Below, one piece after another: positions 52,526 through 60,115 of a stretch of 64,000 nucleotides of DNA. The notes under the pieces are model-generated. The model was not told the DNA's origin and did no database searches. It worked only from the letters and a program-made list of their open reading frames with translations. The position numbers were made by a program, and so were the translations under genes. The stretch spans positions 25,946 through 89,945 of the forward strand of contig NZ_LZJI01000188.1 in assembly GCF_001667775.1 (NCBI RefSeq). The letters are read 5' to 3'. The first letter of the stretch is position 1; each line of letters opens with the position of its first letter. This DNA is from Mycobacterium sp. E1747. Its GTDB lineage: Bacteria > Actinomycetota > Actinomycetes > Mycobacteriales > Mycobacteriaceae.

Positions 52526-53608
52526 CTATTGATCGGCCGGACCGGCGAACCGGCGCACCAGCGCCGCCCGGTCGAGCTTGCCGATGCCGCGCCGCGGCAG
52601 CGCCTCGACGACGTGCACTTCGCGCGGCGCCGCGGTGGCGTCCAGGGTCCGCGCCACGTGCGCGCGCAGGGCGTCCAGCGTCGGCGCCGGTCGACCCTCG
52701 GCCACCACGATCGCCGCTACCACGCGCTGGCCCAGCCGGTCGTCGGGCAGGCCGAACACCGCGCAGTCCCCGACGGCGGGATGGGCGCCCAGCGCCGCCT
52801 CGACCAGTTGCGGCAGCACGGTCAACCCGCCCGTGCTGATCGCGTCGTCGGCGCGGCCCAGCACGGTCAGCACCCCCGCCTCGTCGACGACGCCGAGGTC
52901 GTCGGTGCGAAACCAGCCCGGCTCGGCGAACGGGTTGGGCTGCACCGGGTTGCGGTAGCCCTTGGCCAGCGTGGCGCCGCCGAGGACGACGCGCCCGTCG
53001 GCCGCGACCCGGACCAGGACGCCGTCCAGCGGCACCCCGTCGTAGACGCAGCCGCCCGCGGTCTCGCTCATCCCGTAGGTGCGGACCACGGCCACGCCGG
53101 CCGCCGCGGCGGCGTCGAGCACGCGCTGCGGGGCCGGGCCGCCGCCGAGCAACACGGCGTCCAGTTCGCCGAGCGCGGCCGTGGCCGCCGGGTCGGTCAG
53201 CGCCTTGGCCAGCTGCGCGGCCACCAGTGACGTGTACCGCCGGCCCGGCCCCAATCGTTCTACCGCGCTTGGTAATTCGGCGAGATCGAAGCCGGCGGAG
53301 ACATCCAGCTCGACGGGCGGCGAGCCGGCCAGCGCCCCGCGCACCAGCACCTGCAGCCCGGCGATGTGATGGGGCGGCAGCGCCAGCAGCCAGCGGCCCG
53401 GGCCACCGAGGCGGTCATGGGTGGCCGTCGCGCTGGCCGTCAGGGCGGCGGCGGTGAGCAGCGCGCCCTTGGGGGCGCCCGTGGTCCCCGACGTCGTCAC
53501 GACCACGGCCACGTCGTCGTCGATGGGTTCGCCGACTCGCAGCCCCGCCGCCAGCGCCTCCGAGCCGGGCGCGACGGCGACCAGAGCGGAGTCGCGCCCG
53601 TCCAGCAC
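52526..53608 (-). CDS. menE: o-Succinylbenzoate-CoA ligase
   Basis: An adenylating enzyme activating OSB for menaquinone. Seen: VVVTTSGTTGAPKGALLT (AMP loop), PPHHIAGLQVLVRGALAGSPPVEL, RTYGMSETAGGCVYDGVP, GWFRTDDLGVVDEAGVLTVLGRADDAISTGGLTVLPQLVE and the C-terminal PRRGIGKLDRAALVRR with catalytic Lys. The first ordinary start codon is GTG 53608 (360 residues). The conserved-looking lead RALTVPPGSAVSSLLPALE lies upstream in frame but begins at an ATA (53680) overlapping the previous gene's TAG, with a CTG at 53671 as another choice, so the true start is probably in that stretch. Confidence 0.87.
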   Translation of the reverse strand: MLDGRDSALVAVAPGSEALAAGLRVGEPIDDDVAVVVTTSGTTGAPKGALLTAAALTASATATHDRLGGPGRWLLALPPHHIAGLQVLVRGALAGSPPVELDVSAGFDLAELPSAVERLGPGRRYTSLVAAQLAKALTDPAATAALGELDAVLLGGGPAPQRVLDAAAAAGVAVVRTYGMSETAGGCVYDGVPLDGVLVRVAADGRVVLGGATLAKGYRNPVQPNPFAEPGWFRTDDLGVVDEAGVLTVLGRADDAISTGGLTVLPQLVEAALGAHPAVGDCAVFGLPDDRLGQRVVAAIVVAEGRPAPTLDALRAHVARTLDATAAPREVHVVEALPRRGIGKLDRAALVRRFAGPADQ

Positions 53609-53676
53609 GCGTTCCAGGGCGGGTAACAGCGACGAGACGGCCGAGCCCGGCGGGACGGTGAGTGCGCGCAGTAGGG

Positions 53677-53979
53677 CTATGCGGGGTCCTCGACCTCGTC
53701 CGCGTCGTCGAACGGCCAGCCTTGGGCGGCCAACCGCACCCGCACCCGCTCGACGTCGTCGGGCGAGGGCAGGTTGTCGGTGATCTGGGTGATCAGTACC
53801 CCGATGTCGACGTCGTCGAACTCGCCCCGGCTGACCAGCTCGCAGGCGACGGCCTTGACCTCGTCGTTGGACAGCCGGCGCGCGAGCAGGGCGAGCACCG
53901 GGAAGGTGTCCGTCGCCGGGACGCCTTCGGGGTATCCCGCGCGCAGCCACGAGACGATCGAGTTGAGAAATCCGTTCAC
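53677..53979 (-). CDS. DUF3349 protein (Rv0543c-like)
   Basis: 100 residues: FLNSIVSWLRAGYPEGVPATDTFPVLALLARRLSNDEVKAVACEL then DVDIGVLITQITDNLPSPDDVERVRVRLAAQGWPF. This all-helical small protein belongs to DUF3349, a family for which a mycobacterial structure is known but no function. Start GTG 53979. Its stop lies at the beginning of the menE reading frame. Confidence 0.87.
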   Translation of the reverse strand: MNGFLNSIVSWLRAGYPEGVPATDTFPVLALLARRLSNDEVKAVACELVSRGEFDDVDIGVLITQITDNLPSPDDVERVRVRLAAQGWPFDDADEVEDPA

Positions 53980-54035
53980 GCTGGTACAGGTCCCCCCGGT
54001 GTCCGGCTCGGTAACGCGGTGGGCATCACTCGATG

Positions 54036-54335
54036 CTACTTGGGTTTGGCTCCGAGGAAGGCCACGCCGGTGTGGTGGGCGATGAAGTCCCGCGAGATGT
54101 ACGCCAGGGCGAAGGCGATCACCACGATCACCAGCGCATAGATCAACCAGGCGAGCACCAGCAGTGCAGGATTCTTCTGTGGCGGGGCGCCCTCGGTGCT
54201 CACTTGCCCGGCGCCCACCGCGTGCAACCGCAGCCCCAGGGCGAACAGCCCCGGCAAGGCGGCGCCGGCCAGCATGGAGAACAGCAGGATCTTGAGGGAG
54301 GCCTGGTAGTTGAACCAGTCGCTGAAGTGACTCAT
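54036..54335 (-). CDS. Small two-helix membrane protein (Rv0544c-like)
   Basis: 99 residues with helices LKILLFSMLAGAALPGLFALGLRL and LLVLAWLIYALVIVVIAFALAYISRDFIA, and a Thr/Gln linker. The ATG (54335) shares one base with the pitA TGA, and a TTG just before it would give a TTGA overlap, so translation is coupled to pitA. It is probably an accessory subunit or regulator of the phosphate transporter, by position only. Confidence 0.78.
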   Translation of the reverse strand: MSHFSDWFNYQASLKILLFSMLAGAALPGLFALGLRLHAVGAGQVSTEGAPPQKNPALLVLAWLIYALVIVVIAFALAYISRDFIAHHTGVAFLGAKPK

Positions 54336-55579
54336 CAAGCGTTCGCCTTCATCGTGGGGTCGTCGGAGTCGTACCGGGGAGACGTGCCGCTGCCATTAGT
54401 CGGGTGAACGTCCGTTGGCGGGTGGTGGTGGGCATCCTCGGCTTCGAGCCCGGCGGTCAGGTCGCCCTTCCATTCGGCGTTGACGTTGTTGTGGTCGACC
54501 TTGACCTTGCGCGACCGGATGTAGATGGTGGCGGAGACCGCGACCAGCATCGCGAAACCGACGATGGCGCCCGGGTAGCCGCCGATCAGGTGCACGATCC
54601 AGTAGGTGACCGCGCCGACCAGCCCGGCCAGCGGCAGCGTCACCAGCCAGGCGACGCCCATGCGGCCCGCAACTCCCCAGCGGACCTCGCCGCCGGGCTT
54701 GCCGAGCCCGCTGCCCAGCACCGAGCCGGTGCAGACCTGGGTGGTCGACAGCGCATACCCGAAGTGGGTGGACAGCAAAATCACCGCGGCGGAAGAGGAT
54801 TCGGCCGCCATGCCCTGCGGCGACTGGATTTCGACGAGGCCCTTGCCCAGGGTGCGGATGATGCGCCAGCCGCCCAGGTAGGTGCCTGCCGCCATCGACA
54901 CCGCGCAGGCTCCGATGACCCACAGCGGCGGCGCAGCCGTGCTCTTGCTGATCGACCCGTAGGACATCAGGGCCAGGAAGATGACGCCCATCGTCTTCTG
55001 TGCGTCGCCGGTGCCGTGTGCCAGCGATACCAGCGACGCCGAGCCCCACTGGCCGTAACGGAAGCCGGCCTCGGTGCGCTTGGTGTCGAGGCCCCGGGTG
55101 ACTCGGTAGACCAGCCAGGTCGCGATGGCCCCGACCAGGATGGCCAGGATCGCGGCGACGACGGCTGGGATGAGCACGTGGGACACCAGCCCCTTCCAGA
55201 GCACGCCGTGCCCGCCCACGGCCGCGATAGTGGCGCCGACGATGCCGCCGATCAGGGCGTGCGAGGAGCTCGACGGGATGCCGAGGAGCCAGGTCAGCAG
55301 ATTCCACACGATGCCGCCGACCAGGCCGGCGAAGACCAGCTCGAGCGTCACGATGTGCCCGTCGATCAAGCCCTTGGCAATCGTGGCGGCGACGGCGGTG
55401 GACATGAAAGCGCCCACGAGATTGAGCACCGCGGACAGCGCGACGGCCGCCTTGGGCTTGAGCGCGCCGCTGGCGATCGAGGTCGCCATCGCGTTGCCGG
55501 TGTCGTGGAAGCCGTTCGTGAAATCGAAAGCCAGTGCCGTGATTACGACAATGATCAGAAGGAACAATTGGATGTTCAC
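54335..55579 (-). CDS. pitA: Low-affinity inorganic phosphate transporter (Pit family)
   Basis: 414 residues, ten or more helices. The inverted-repeat signatures of the PiT family are clear: FDFTNGFHDTGNAMATSIASGALKPKAAV near the N terminus and SLAHGTGDAQKTMGVIFLALM in the middle, plus WLLGIPSSSSHALIGGIVGATIA. It imports phosphate (as a metal phosphate) with protons. The cytosolic C terminus is His/Pro/Asp-rich. Confidence 0.92.
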   Translation of the reverse strand: MNIQLFLLIIVVITALAFDFTNGFHDTGNAMATSIASGALKPKAAVALSAVLNLVGAFMSTAVAATIAKGLIDGHIVTLELVFAGLVGGIVWNLLTWLLGIPSSSSHALIGGIVGATIAAVGGHGVLWKGLVSHVLIPAVVAAILAILVGAIATWLVYRVTRGLDTKRTEAGFRYGQWGSASLVSLAHGTGDAQKTMGVIFLALMSYGSISKSTAAPPLWVIGACAVSMAAGTYLGGWRIIRTLGKGLVEIQSPQGMAAESSSAAVILLSTHFGYALSTTQVCTGSVLGSGLGKPGGEVRWGVAGRMGVAWLVTLPLAGLVGAVTYWIVHLIGGYPGAIVGFAMLVAVSATIYIRSRKVKVDHNNVNAEWKGDLTAGLEAEDAHHHPPTDVHPTNGSGTSPRYDSDDPTMKANA

Positions 55580-55676
55580 AGCGCCCGATTCTGGTGGTAG
55601 GGGGATTCCATTGTCGAATGCAGCAAGACCCGAATCGCGGATGTACCTAGACTCGTCGCCAGATGTTACCTCTCAG

Positions 55677-56084
55677 TTAACCGGACTTCCTCTGTCGTTC
55701 ACCCCTGGTGTCGCGCCGTAGCGGGTGGTCCGGCGGGATCTGAACGAAGATCAGCGTGATCCCGTCCGGGTCCGTCACGTGCATTTCGTGTAGGCCCCAG
55801 GGCTCTTGGCGCGCCTCGCGGGCGATCGCCACGCCCCGGCTTTGCAGCTCGGCCTGGGTGGCCTCGATGTCGCGCACCTGGAGCCACAGGGCGCCGGGGA
55901 AGGGGCCGCGGGAGTGGTCCGGAGAGCCGAAGCCGGCCAGCTCCAGCAACGACTGGCCGGCGAAAAAGACTGTGCCCCCGCCGTACTCGCGGGCTATCGC
56001 GAGCCCGATCTGGTCCCGGTAAAACGCCAACGATCGCTGATAGTCCGCCGGCCGGAACAGCATCCGGCTGGCCAGGATCTCCAT
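55677..56084 (-). CDS. Glyoxalase/VOC-family protein (Rv0546c-like)
   Basis: 135 residues with a paired beta-alpha-beta-beta-beta VOC fold: MLFRPADYQRSLAFYRDQIGLAIAREYGGGTVFFAGQSLLELAG and ALWLQVRDIEATQAELQSRGVAIAREARQEPWGLHEMHVTDPDGITLIFVQIP. The Glu in SLLELAG and the Glu/His of LHEMHV and DPDG region suit metal binding or dioxygenase-like chemistry. Substrate unknown. Confidence 0.85.
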   Translation of the reverse strand: MEILASRMLFRPADYQRSLAFYRDQIGLAIAREYGGGTVFFAGQSLLELAGFGSPDHSRGPFPGALWLQVRDIEATQAELQSRGVAIAREARQEPWGLHEMHVTDPDGITLIFVQIPPDHPLRRDTRGERQRKSG

Positions 56085-56114
56085 GGTGTCGTGTCTATCA
56101 CACGAGCCGGTCAG

Positions 56115-57008
56115 CTACTGCTCAGCGCGGTTGGGCTGGATGCTTTGGCGTTGCATGATCGCGTTGACGAAGCGGGGGCCGAAGGTGTCCAGCGCCTTGG
56201 CGGCGATCGCCATCCGCGGCGCGATCCGCACCGGCCGGGTGCGGGCGGCGGTGAGCATCCATTCGGCGGCCTCGGCCGGCGTGAGCGCGGGCATGCCCTC
56301 GTAGGCCTTCGTCGGCGCGATCATCGGCGTGGCCACCAGCGGGTAGTACAGCGTCGTCGAATGCACGCCCCGGTTTCCCCACTCGGTCTCCACGACGCGG
56401 CTCACCGCCGACAGCGCCGCCTTCGACGCGTTGTACACCGCGAACAGCGGCGAGGCCTCCGACAGCACCCCCCACGTGGACACGTTGATGACGTGGCCGT
56501 CGCCACGTTCGAGCATCCCGGGCGCCAGCCCGCGGATCAGCCGCAACGGCGCGTAGTAGTTGAGCGCGATGGTCCGCTCGACGTCATGCCAGCGTTCCAG
56601 TGACTCGGCCAGCGGCCGCCGGATGGACCGGCCGGCGTTGTTGATCAGGATGTCCACCCCGCCGAGGCGCTTTTCGACGTCGGCGACCAGCGCGTCGACG
56701 GCGTCCAGGTCGGAGACGTCGCACGGCAGGGCGAGCGCGCTGCCGCCCGCCGCGGTGATCCGTTGCGCGAGCGCGTCGAGCAGGTCCTGACGCCGGGCGA
56801 CGGCCACCACCGTCGCGCCCTCGCCGGCGAGCAGCTCGGCCGCGGCCTCGCCGATGCCCGACGACGCCCCGGTGAGCAGGATGCGCTTGCCGGCGAGGTC
56901 GACCGGCTTGATGGCGGGCCGGTTGACCAGCACCTGCGGGGCCATCGGCGGCCGCATGGTGGCCAGTACGAGCTGATCGGTGATCCGACGCAGAGGACTC
57001 TTACTCAC
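56115..57008 (-). CDS. Short-chain dehydrogenase/reductase (Rv0547c-like)
   Basis: 297 residues of the classical SDR type. GKRILLTGASSGIGEAAAELLA binds the cofactor, DILINNAGRSIRRPL is the NNAG motif, and the catalytic residues are Ser in NVSTWGVLSEASPLFAVYNASKAAL with Tyr-Asn-Ala-Ser-Lys. The 35-residue N-terminal extension and the C-terminal tail recall lipid-acting mycobacterial SDRs. Start GTG 57008. Substrate unknown. Confidence 0.88.
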   Translation of the reverse strand: MSKSPLRRITDQLVLATMRPPMAPQVLVNRPAIKPVDLAGKRILLTGASSGIGEAAAELLAGEGATVVAVARRQDLLDALAQRITAAGGSALALPCDVSDLDAVDALVADVEKRLGGVDILINNAGRSIRRPLAESLERWHDVERTIALNYYAPLRLIRGLAPGMLERGDGHVINVSTWGVLSEASPLFAVYNASKAALSAVSRVVETEWGNRGVHSTTLYYPLVATPMIAPTKAYEGMPALTPAEAAEWMLTAARTRPVRIAPRMAIAAKALDTFGPRFVNAIMQRQSIQPNRAEQ

Positions 57009-57046
57009 GTGGGGAGTCTAGGGGCGGACTCGAATCCCACGGCCGC

Positions 57047-57090
57047 CACGCCAGCGTGACGTTCGGCGCCGAGCGTCACGCCAGCGTGAC
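57047..57090. repeat. Nested palindromic repeat between menB and the SDR gene
   Basis: Two copies of the palindrome CACGC-CA-GCGTG lie at 57047-57058 and 57076-57089; the second extends to GTCACGC-CA-GCGTGAC (57075-57090). Between them the GCGTGACG (57054-57061) and CGTCACGC (57074-57081) ends pair and enclose TCGGCGCCGA, so the whole forms alternative hairpins. It fills most of the 87-base gap between two minus-strand genes and could act as terminator, processing site or dispersed REP-like repeat. Confidence 0.75.
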
Positions 57091-57095
57091 CGCGC

Positions 57096-57998
57096 TCAGA
57101 AGTAGCGGGGGAACCGGCTCCAGTCCGGCGGCCGCTTCTCCAGGAAGGCGTCTCGGCCCTCGACGGCCTCGTCGGTCATGTAAGCGAGCCGGGTGGCCTC
57201 GCCGGCGAACAGCTGCTGACCCACCAGCCCGTCGTCGAGCAGGTTGAAGGCGAACTTGAGCATCCGTTGCGCTTGAGGCGATTTGGCGTTGATCTCGGCC
57301 GCCCACTCGATTCCGGCCCGTTCCAGGTCGGCGTGGTCGATGACCGCGTTGACCGCGCCCATGTGGTGCATCTGCTCGGCGGTGTACGCGCGGCCCAGGA
57401 AGAAGATCTCGCGGGCGAACTTCTGGCCCACCTGACGCGCCAGGTAGGCGCTGCCGTAGCCGCCATCGAAGCTGCCGACGTCGGCGTCGGTCTGCTTGAA
57501 CCGGGCGTGCTCGCGGCTGGCCAGGGTGAGGTCGCACACCACGTGCAGGCTGTGCCCGCCGCCGGCCGCCCACCCGGTGACCAGGCAGATGACCACCTTG
57601 GGCATGAACCGGATCAGCCGCTGCACCTCGAGGATGTGCAGCCGCCCGGCGCGGGCGGTGTCCACGGTGTCCGCAGTGTCGCCGCTCGCGTACTGGTAGC
57701 CGCTGCGGCCGCGGATGCGCTGGTCGCCACCGGAGCAGAACGCCCAGCCGCCGTCCTTGGGCGACGGGCCGTTGCCGGTCAGCAGCACGACCCCCACGTC
57801 GGGCGACATCCGCGCGTGGTCGAGCACCTGGTAGAGCTCGTCGACGGTGTGCGGGCGAAACGCGTTGCGCACCTCGGGGCGGTCGAACGCCACCCGGACC
57901 GTCGCGTCGGTGACGTGGCGGTGGTAGGTGATGTCGGTGAGCCCGTCGAACCCGTCCACGGGCCGCCAGGCCCCCGCGTCAAATGGATTGTCAGTCAA
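57096..57998 (-). CDS. menB: 1,4-dihydroxy-2-naphthoyl-CoA synthase
   Basis: A crotonase-fold enzyme closing OSB-CoA to DHNA-CoA. 300 residues. VRVAFDRPEVRNAFRPHTVDEL, WAFCSGGDQRIRGRSGYQYASGD (the MenB-specific loop), VICLVTGWAAGGGHSLHVVCDLTLASREHARFKQTDADVGSFDGGYGSAYLARQVG (oxyanion region and active-site Asp/Tyr) and FLEKRPPDWSRFPRYF at the end are standard. It works between menE and menA. Confidence 0.96.
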   Translation of the reverse strand: MTDNPFDAGAWRPVDGFDGLTDITYHRHVTDATVRVAFDRPEVRNAFRPHTVDELYQVLDHARMSPDVGVVLLTGNGPSPKDGGWAFCSGGDQRIRGRSGYQYASGDTADTVDTARAGRLHILEVQRLIRFMPKVVICLVTGWAAGGGHSLHVVCDLTLASREHARFKQTDADVGSFDGGYGSAYLARQVGQKFAREIFFLGRAYTAEQMHHMGAVNAVIDHADLERAGIEWAAEINAKSPQAQRMLKFAFNLLDDGLVGQQLFAGEATRLAYMTDEAVEGRDAFLEKRPPDWSRFPRYF

Positions 57999-58011
57999 GG
58001 TGTTTGAACTC

Positions 58012-58467
58012 CTAAACCGGGTCCAGGCGGAACACGGCGCAGCGGCCCGCCAGGGCCTCGAACTCCTCGGGGCGGCCCTCGGTGACGAGTCCCGCCCGCT
58101 TCATGAAGCCGACGCCCGTCGGCACCTCGGTGGGGAAGCGCCGCAGGATCGGCCGCGCGTGCTCGGCCGGCAGCTCGGCCATCCGCACCTTCTGGGCGTG
58201 CCGGCCGCGCGCGATCGTCGCCTCACCGGCGGCCCGAACGTTGGCCACCCAGTCGGCGCCCGGGAACCCCGCGACGACGTACTGCCGGCCGTCGACGGTC
58301 ATGGGGGTCACCGGGGTCGAGCGCGGCGCGCCGGACTTGCGACCGGCCACCGTCAACACGACGGGGCTCTCGCCGCCGAAACTCATTCCCAGCCGCGACA
58401 TCTGGATGAAGACCTTGTTGGCCGGCTTCAGCCACCACGGCGGCTTGATCGGTTTGCCGCTTCCCAT
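58012..58467 (-). CDS. F420-dependent nitroreductase-like protein (Ddn/DUF385 family)
   Basis: 151 residues: KVFIQMSRLGMSFGGESPVVLTVAGRKSGAPRSTPVTPMTVDGRQYVVAGFPGADWVANVRAAGEATI has the split-barrel pattern of deazaflavin-dependent nitroreductases, which use F420H2 to reduce quinones or nitro compounds. Start ATG 58467. It lies 13 bases from menB and 11 from the aldo/keto reductase gene on the same strand. M. tuberculosis has vapBC3 at this place; no toxin-antitoxin genes are seen here. Confidence 0.85.
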   Translation of the reverse strand: MGSGKPIKPPWWLKPANKVFIQMSRLGMSFGGESPVVLTVAGRKSGAPRSTPVTPMTVDGRQYVVAGFPGADWVANVRAAGEATIARGRHAQKVRMAELPAEHARPILRRFPTEVPTGVGFMKRAGLVTEGRPEEFEALAGRCAVFRLDPV

Positions 58468-58478
58468 ACCCAGCGACG

Positions 58479-59402
58479 TTACCTGTGGAAGGACTCCACA
58501 CCATGGGGCTGGGGCTCGGTTGCGCCGATGGCGTCCAGCCTTTCCAGCGCTTCGGCATCCAGGGTGACGTCGCCTGCGCCGAGGTTTTCCTCGAGGTGCC
58601 CGACGGAACGCGTGCCCGGGATCAGCAACGTGTTCGGCGCGTGCGCCAGCAGCCACGCCAAGCCGACCTGGGCGCCGGTGACGCCGAGCCGCGCGGCGAT
58701 CTCGGCTACGACCGGATGGTCGGCGACCTTCGGGAAGCCCGGGAACGCCGAGCCCAGGGGGAAGTAGGGCACCCACGCGATGCCCTCGTCCGCGCAGAGT
58801 TGCAGGGCGGCTTCCTGCGAGCGGTCGAGGACGCTGTAGGCGTTCTGCACGCAGGCGATGCCCGCCGGCAGCGCGCGCCGCACCACGTCCACCGGCACGG
58901 AGCTGATGCCGATCGCGCCGATCTTGCCCTCGTCGCGCAGCGCGATCATCTCCGCGAGCTGGTCGTCGAGGTCCACGATCTGGTCGTCCTCGGCGGCGGC
59001 GCCGGGCCCGAGGTCCGTGCGCCGCAGGTTGACCACGGGGACGCACTCCAGGCCGAGCTGGCGCAGGTCGGCCTCGACCGCGGAGCGCAGCTCCGCGGGC
59101 TTTTGCGCCGCCGCCAGCGGTACCGGCTGTTCGCCGGTGAAGCGCGCCCCGACCTTGCTGACGATGACGAGGTCGTCGGCGTAGGGGGCCAGCGCCGCCC
59201 TGATCCGGCGGTTCACCTCGCCGGGGCCGTAGAACGACGCCGTGTCGATGTGGTTGACGCCGAGCTCGACCGCGCGGCGCAGCACCGCGGCCGCGTCCTC
59301 GACGGTTGGGGCCTCGACCAACTGCATTGCGCCGTATCCCATGCGCGCGACGGTCGACGCGCCGATGCTGCCGGGACCGCCGGGCCGTGGTGTGTCCGTC
59401 AT
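58479..59402 (-). CDS. Aldo/keto reductase
   Basis: 307 residues, TIM-barrel AKR. Catalytic Asp53 and Tyr58 in VNHIDTASFYGPGEVNRRI and Lys83 in IVSKVGARF are present, but the usual catalytic His is replaced in VPVVNLRRTD (Asn125), as happens in some AKR branches. The C terminus ALERLDAIGA is typical. It probably reduces carbonyls with NADPH. Its promoter region is shared with the divergent TetR gene and carries two matching operators, so it is very likely under that repressor. Confidence 0.87.
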   Translation of the reverse strand: MTDTPRPGGPGSIGASTVARMGYGAMQLVEAPTVEDAAAVLRRAVELGVNHIDTASFYGPGEVNRRIRAALAPYADDLVIVSKVGARFTGEQPVPLAAAQKPAELRSAVEADLRQLGLECVPVVNLRRTDLGPGAAAEDDQIVDLDDQLAEMIALRDEGKIGAIGISSVPVDVVRRALPAGIACVQNAYSVLDRSQEAALQLCADEGIAWVPYFPLGSAFPGFPKVADHPVVAEIAARLGVTGAQVGLAWLLAHAPNTLLIPGTRSVGHLEENLGAGDVTLDAEALERLDAIGATEPQPHGVESFHR

Positions 59403-59434
59403 TGGTGCTCCCTCTGTGCCACACTGGGAAAGAT

Positions 59435-59484
59435 GCGGAGGGTCCTCCGCTTATTCGAGCGTAGCAGAAACGGAGGAGCCTCCG
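59435..59484. promoter_or_regulatory. Twin palindromic operators between AKR and TetR genes
   Basis: GCGGAGG-GT-CCTCCGC (59435-59450) and CGGAGG-AG-CCTCCG (59471-59484) share the core CGGAGGnnCCTCCGCTT, with centres 35 bases apart. The space between the divergent starts is only 83 bases (59403-59485), so a bound repressor would cover both promoters. The second copy also contains GGAGG nine bases before the TetR start codon, so binding there overlaps its ribosome site region. This is a typical TetR self-regulation layout. Confidence 0.75.
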
Positions 59485-59485
59485 C

Positions 59486-60040
59486 TTGGCCGAGATCCGA
59501 TCGGACGCGCGCCGCAATCGCGAGCGGCTGCTCGAGGTGGCGACGGCGGCGTTCGCCACCGCCGACGGGCGACCGGTGTCGCTGGAGGCCATCGCACGCG
59601 AGGCCGGCGTCGGGATCGGCACGCTATACCGGCATTTCCCGAGTCGAGAGGCGCTCGTCGAGGCGATCTACCGCGCCGAGCTCGACGAAGTGGCCGCGGC
59701 GGCCGACCGGCTGCTCAAGCGCCACCCGCCCGAGGCGGCGCTGCGCCGCTGGATGGACCGCTACGCGTCATTCGTGGCCGCCAAGCGGGGAATGGCCGAG
59801 TCGCTGCAGGCGATCTTCGCCTCCGGCGCCATGCAGGCCAGCCAGAGCCGCGACAGCATCGTCGGAGCCGTCGACCTGCTGTTGCGGGCCGGCGCCGAGG
59901 ACGGGAGCCTGCGCGCCGACGTGCAGGCCGACGATGTGGTGTCCAGCCTGATCGGCATCTTCCTGGCCAGCCGCTCGCCCGAGCAGACCGGTCGCATGCT
60001 CGACCTGCTCGTCGCCGGCGTCTCGGCCCAGCCTGCCTAA
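59486..60040 (+). CDS. TetR-family transcriptional repressor
   Basis: 184 residues. The N-terminal HTH is RRNRERLLEVATAAFATADGRPVSLEAIAREAGVGIGTLYRHFPSREALVEAIYRAEL. The C-terminal ligand domain is helical (RWMDRYASFVAAKRGMAESLQAIF) as in the SCO4850-like group of TetR proteins. TTG 59486 is the only reasonable start and has GGAGG nine bases before it. It likely represses itself and the divergent aldo/keto reductase operon in response to a small molecule. Confidence 0.87.
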   Translation: MAEIRSDARRNRERLLEVATAAFATADGRPVSLEAIAREAGVGIGTLYRHFPSREALVEAIYRAELDEVAAAADRLLKRHPPEAALRRWMDRYASFVAAKRGMAESLQAIFASGAMQASQSRDSIVGAVDLLLRAGAEDGSLRADVQADDVVSSLIGIFLASRSPEQTGRMLDLLVAGVSAQPA

Positions 60041-60046
60041 TGCCGC

Positions 60047-60104
60047 CCGAGCGCCCGCCTGGCCGGGCGCAGGGCCGCGACCGCCCGGCGAGCCGGGCGC
60101 TCGG
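60047..60104. terminator. Long GC-rich hairpin between tetR and fadD8
   Basis: CCGAGCGCCCG (60047-60057) pairs perfectly with CGGGCGCTCGG (60094-60104); the 36-base loop holds further CCGGGCG/CGCCCGG complementarity. It occupies the 75-base gap between convergent stops (60040 and 60116). There is no T-tract, so it would act as a mycobacterial-type I-shaped or factor-assisted terminator. Confidence 0.6.
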
Positions 60105-60115
60105 CCTCAAAGCCT

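Noticed and set aside
57999..60115. vapBC3 toxin-antitoxin genes expected from M. tuberculosis gene order
   Set aside because: The stretch codes a Ddn-like nitroreductase, an aldo/keto reductase and a TetR protein; no PIN domain is present.
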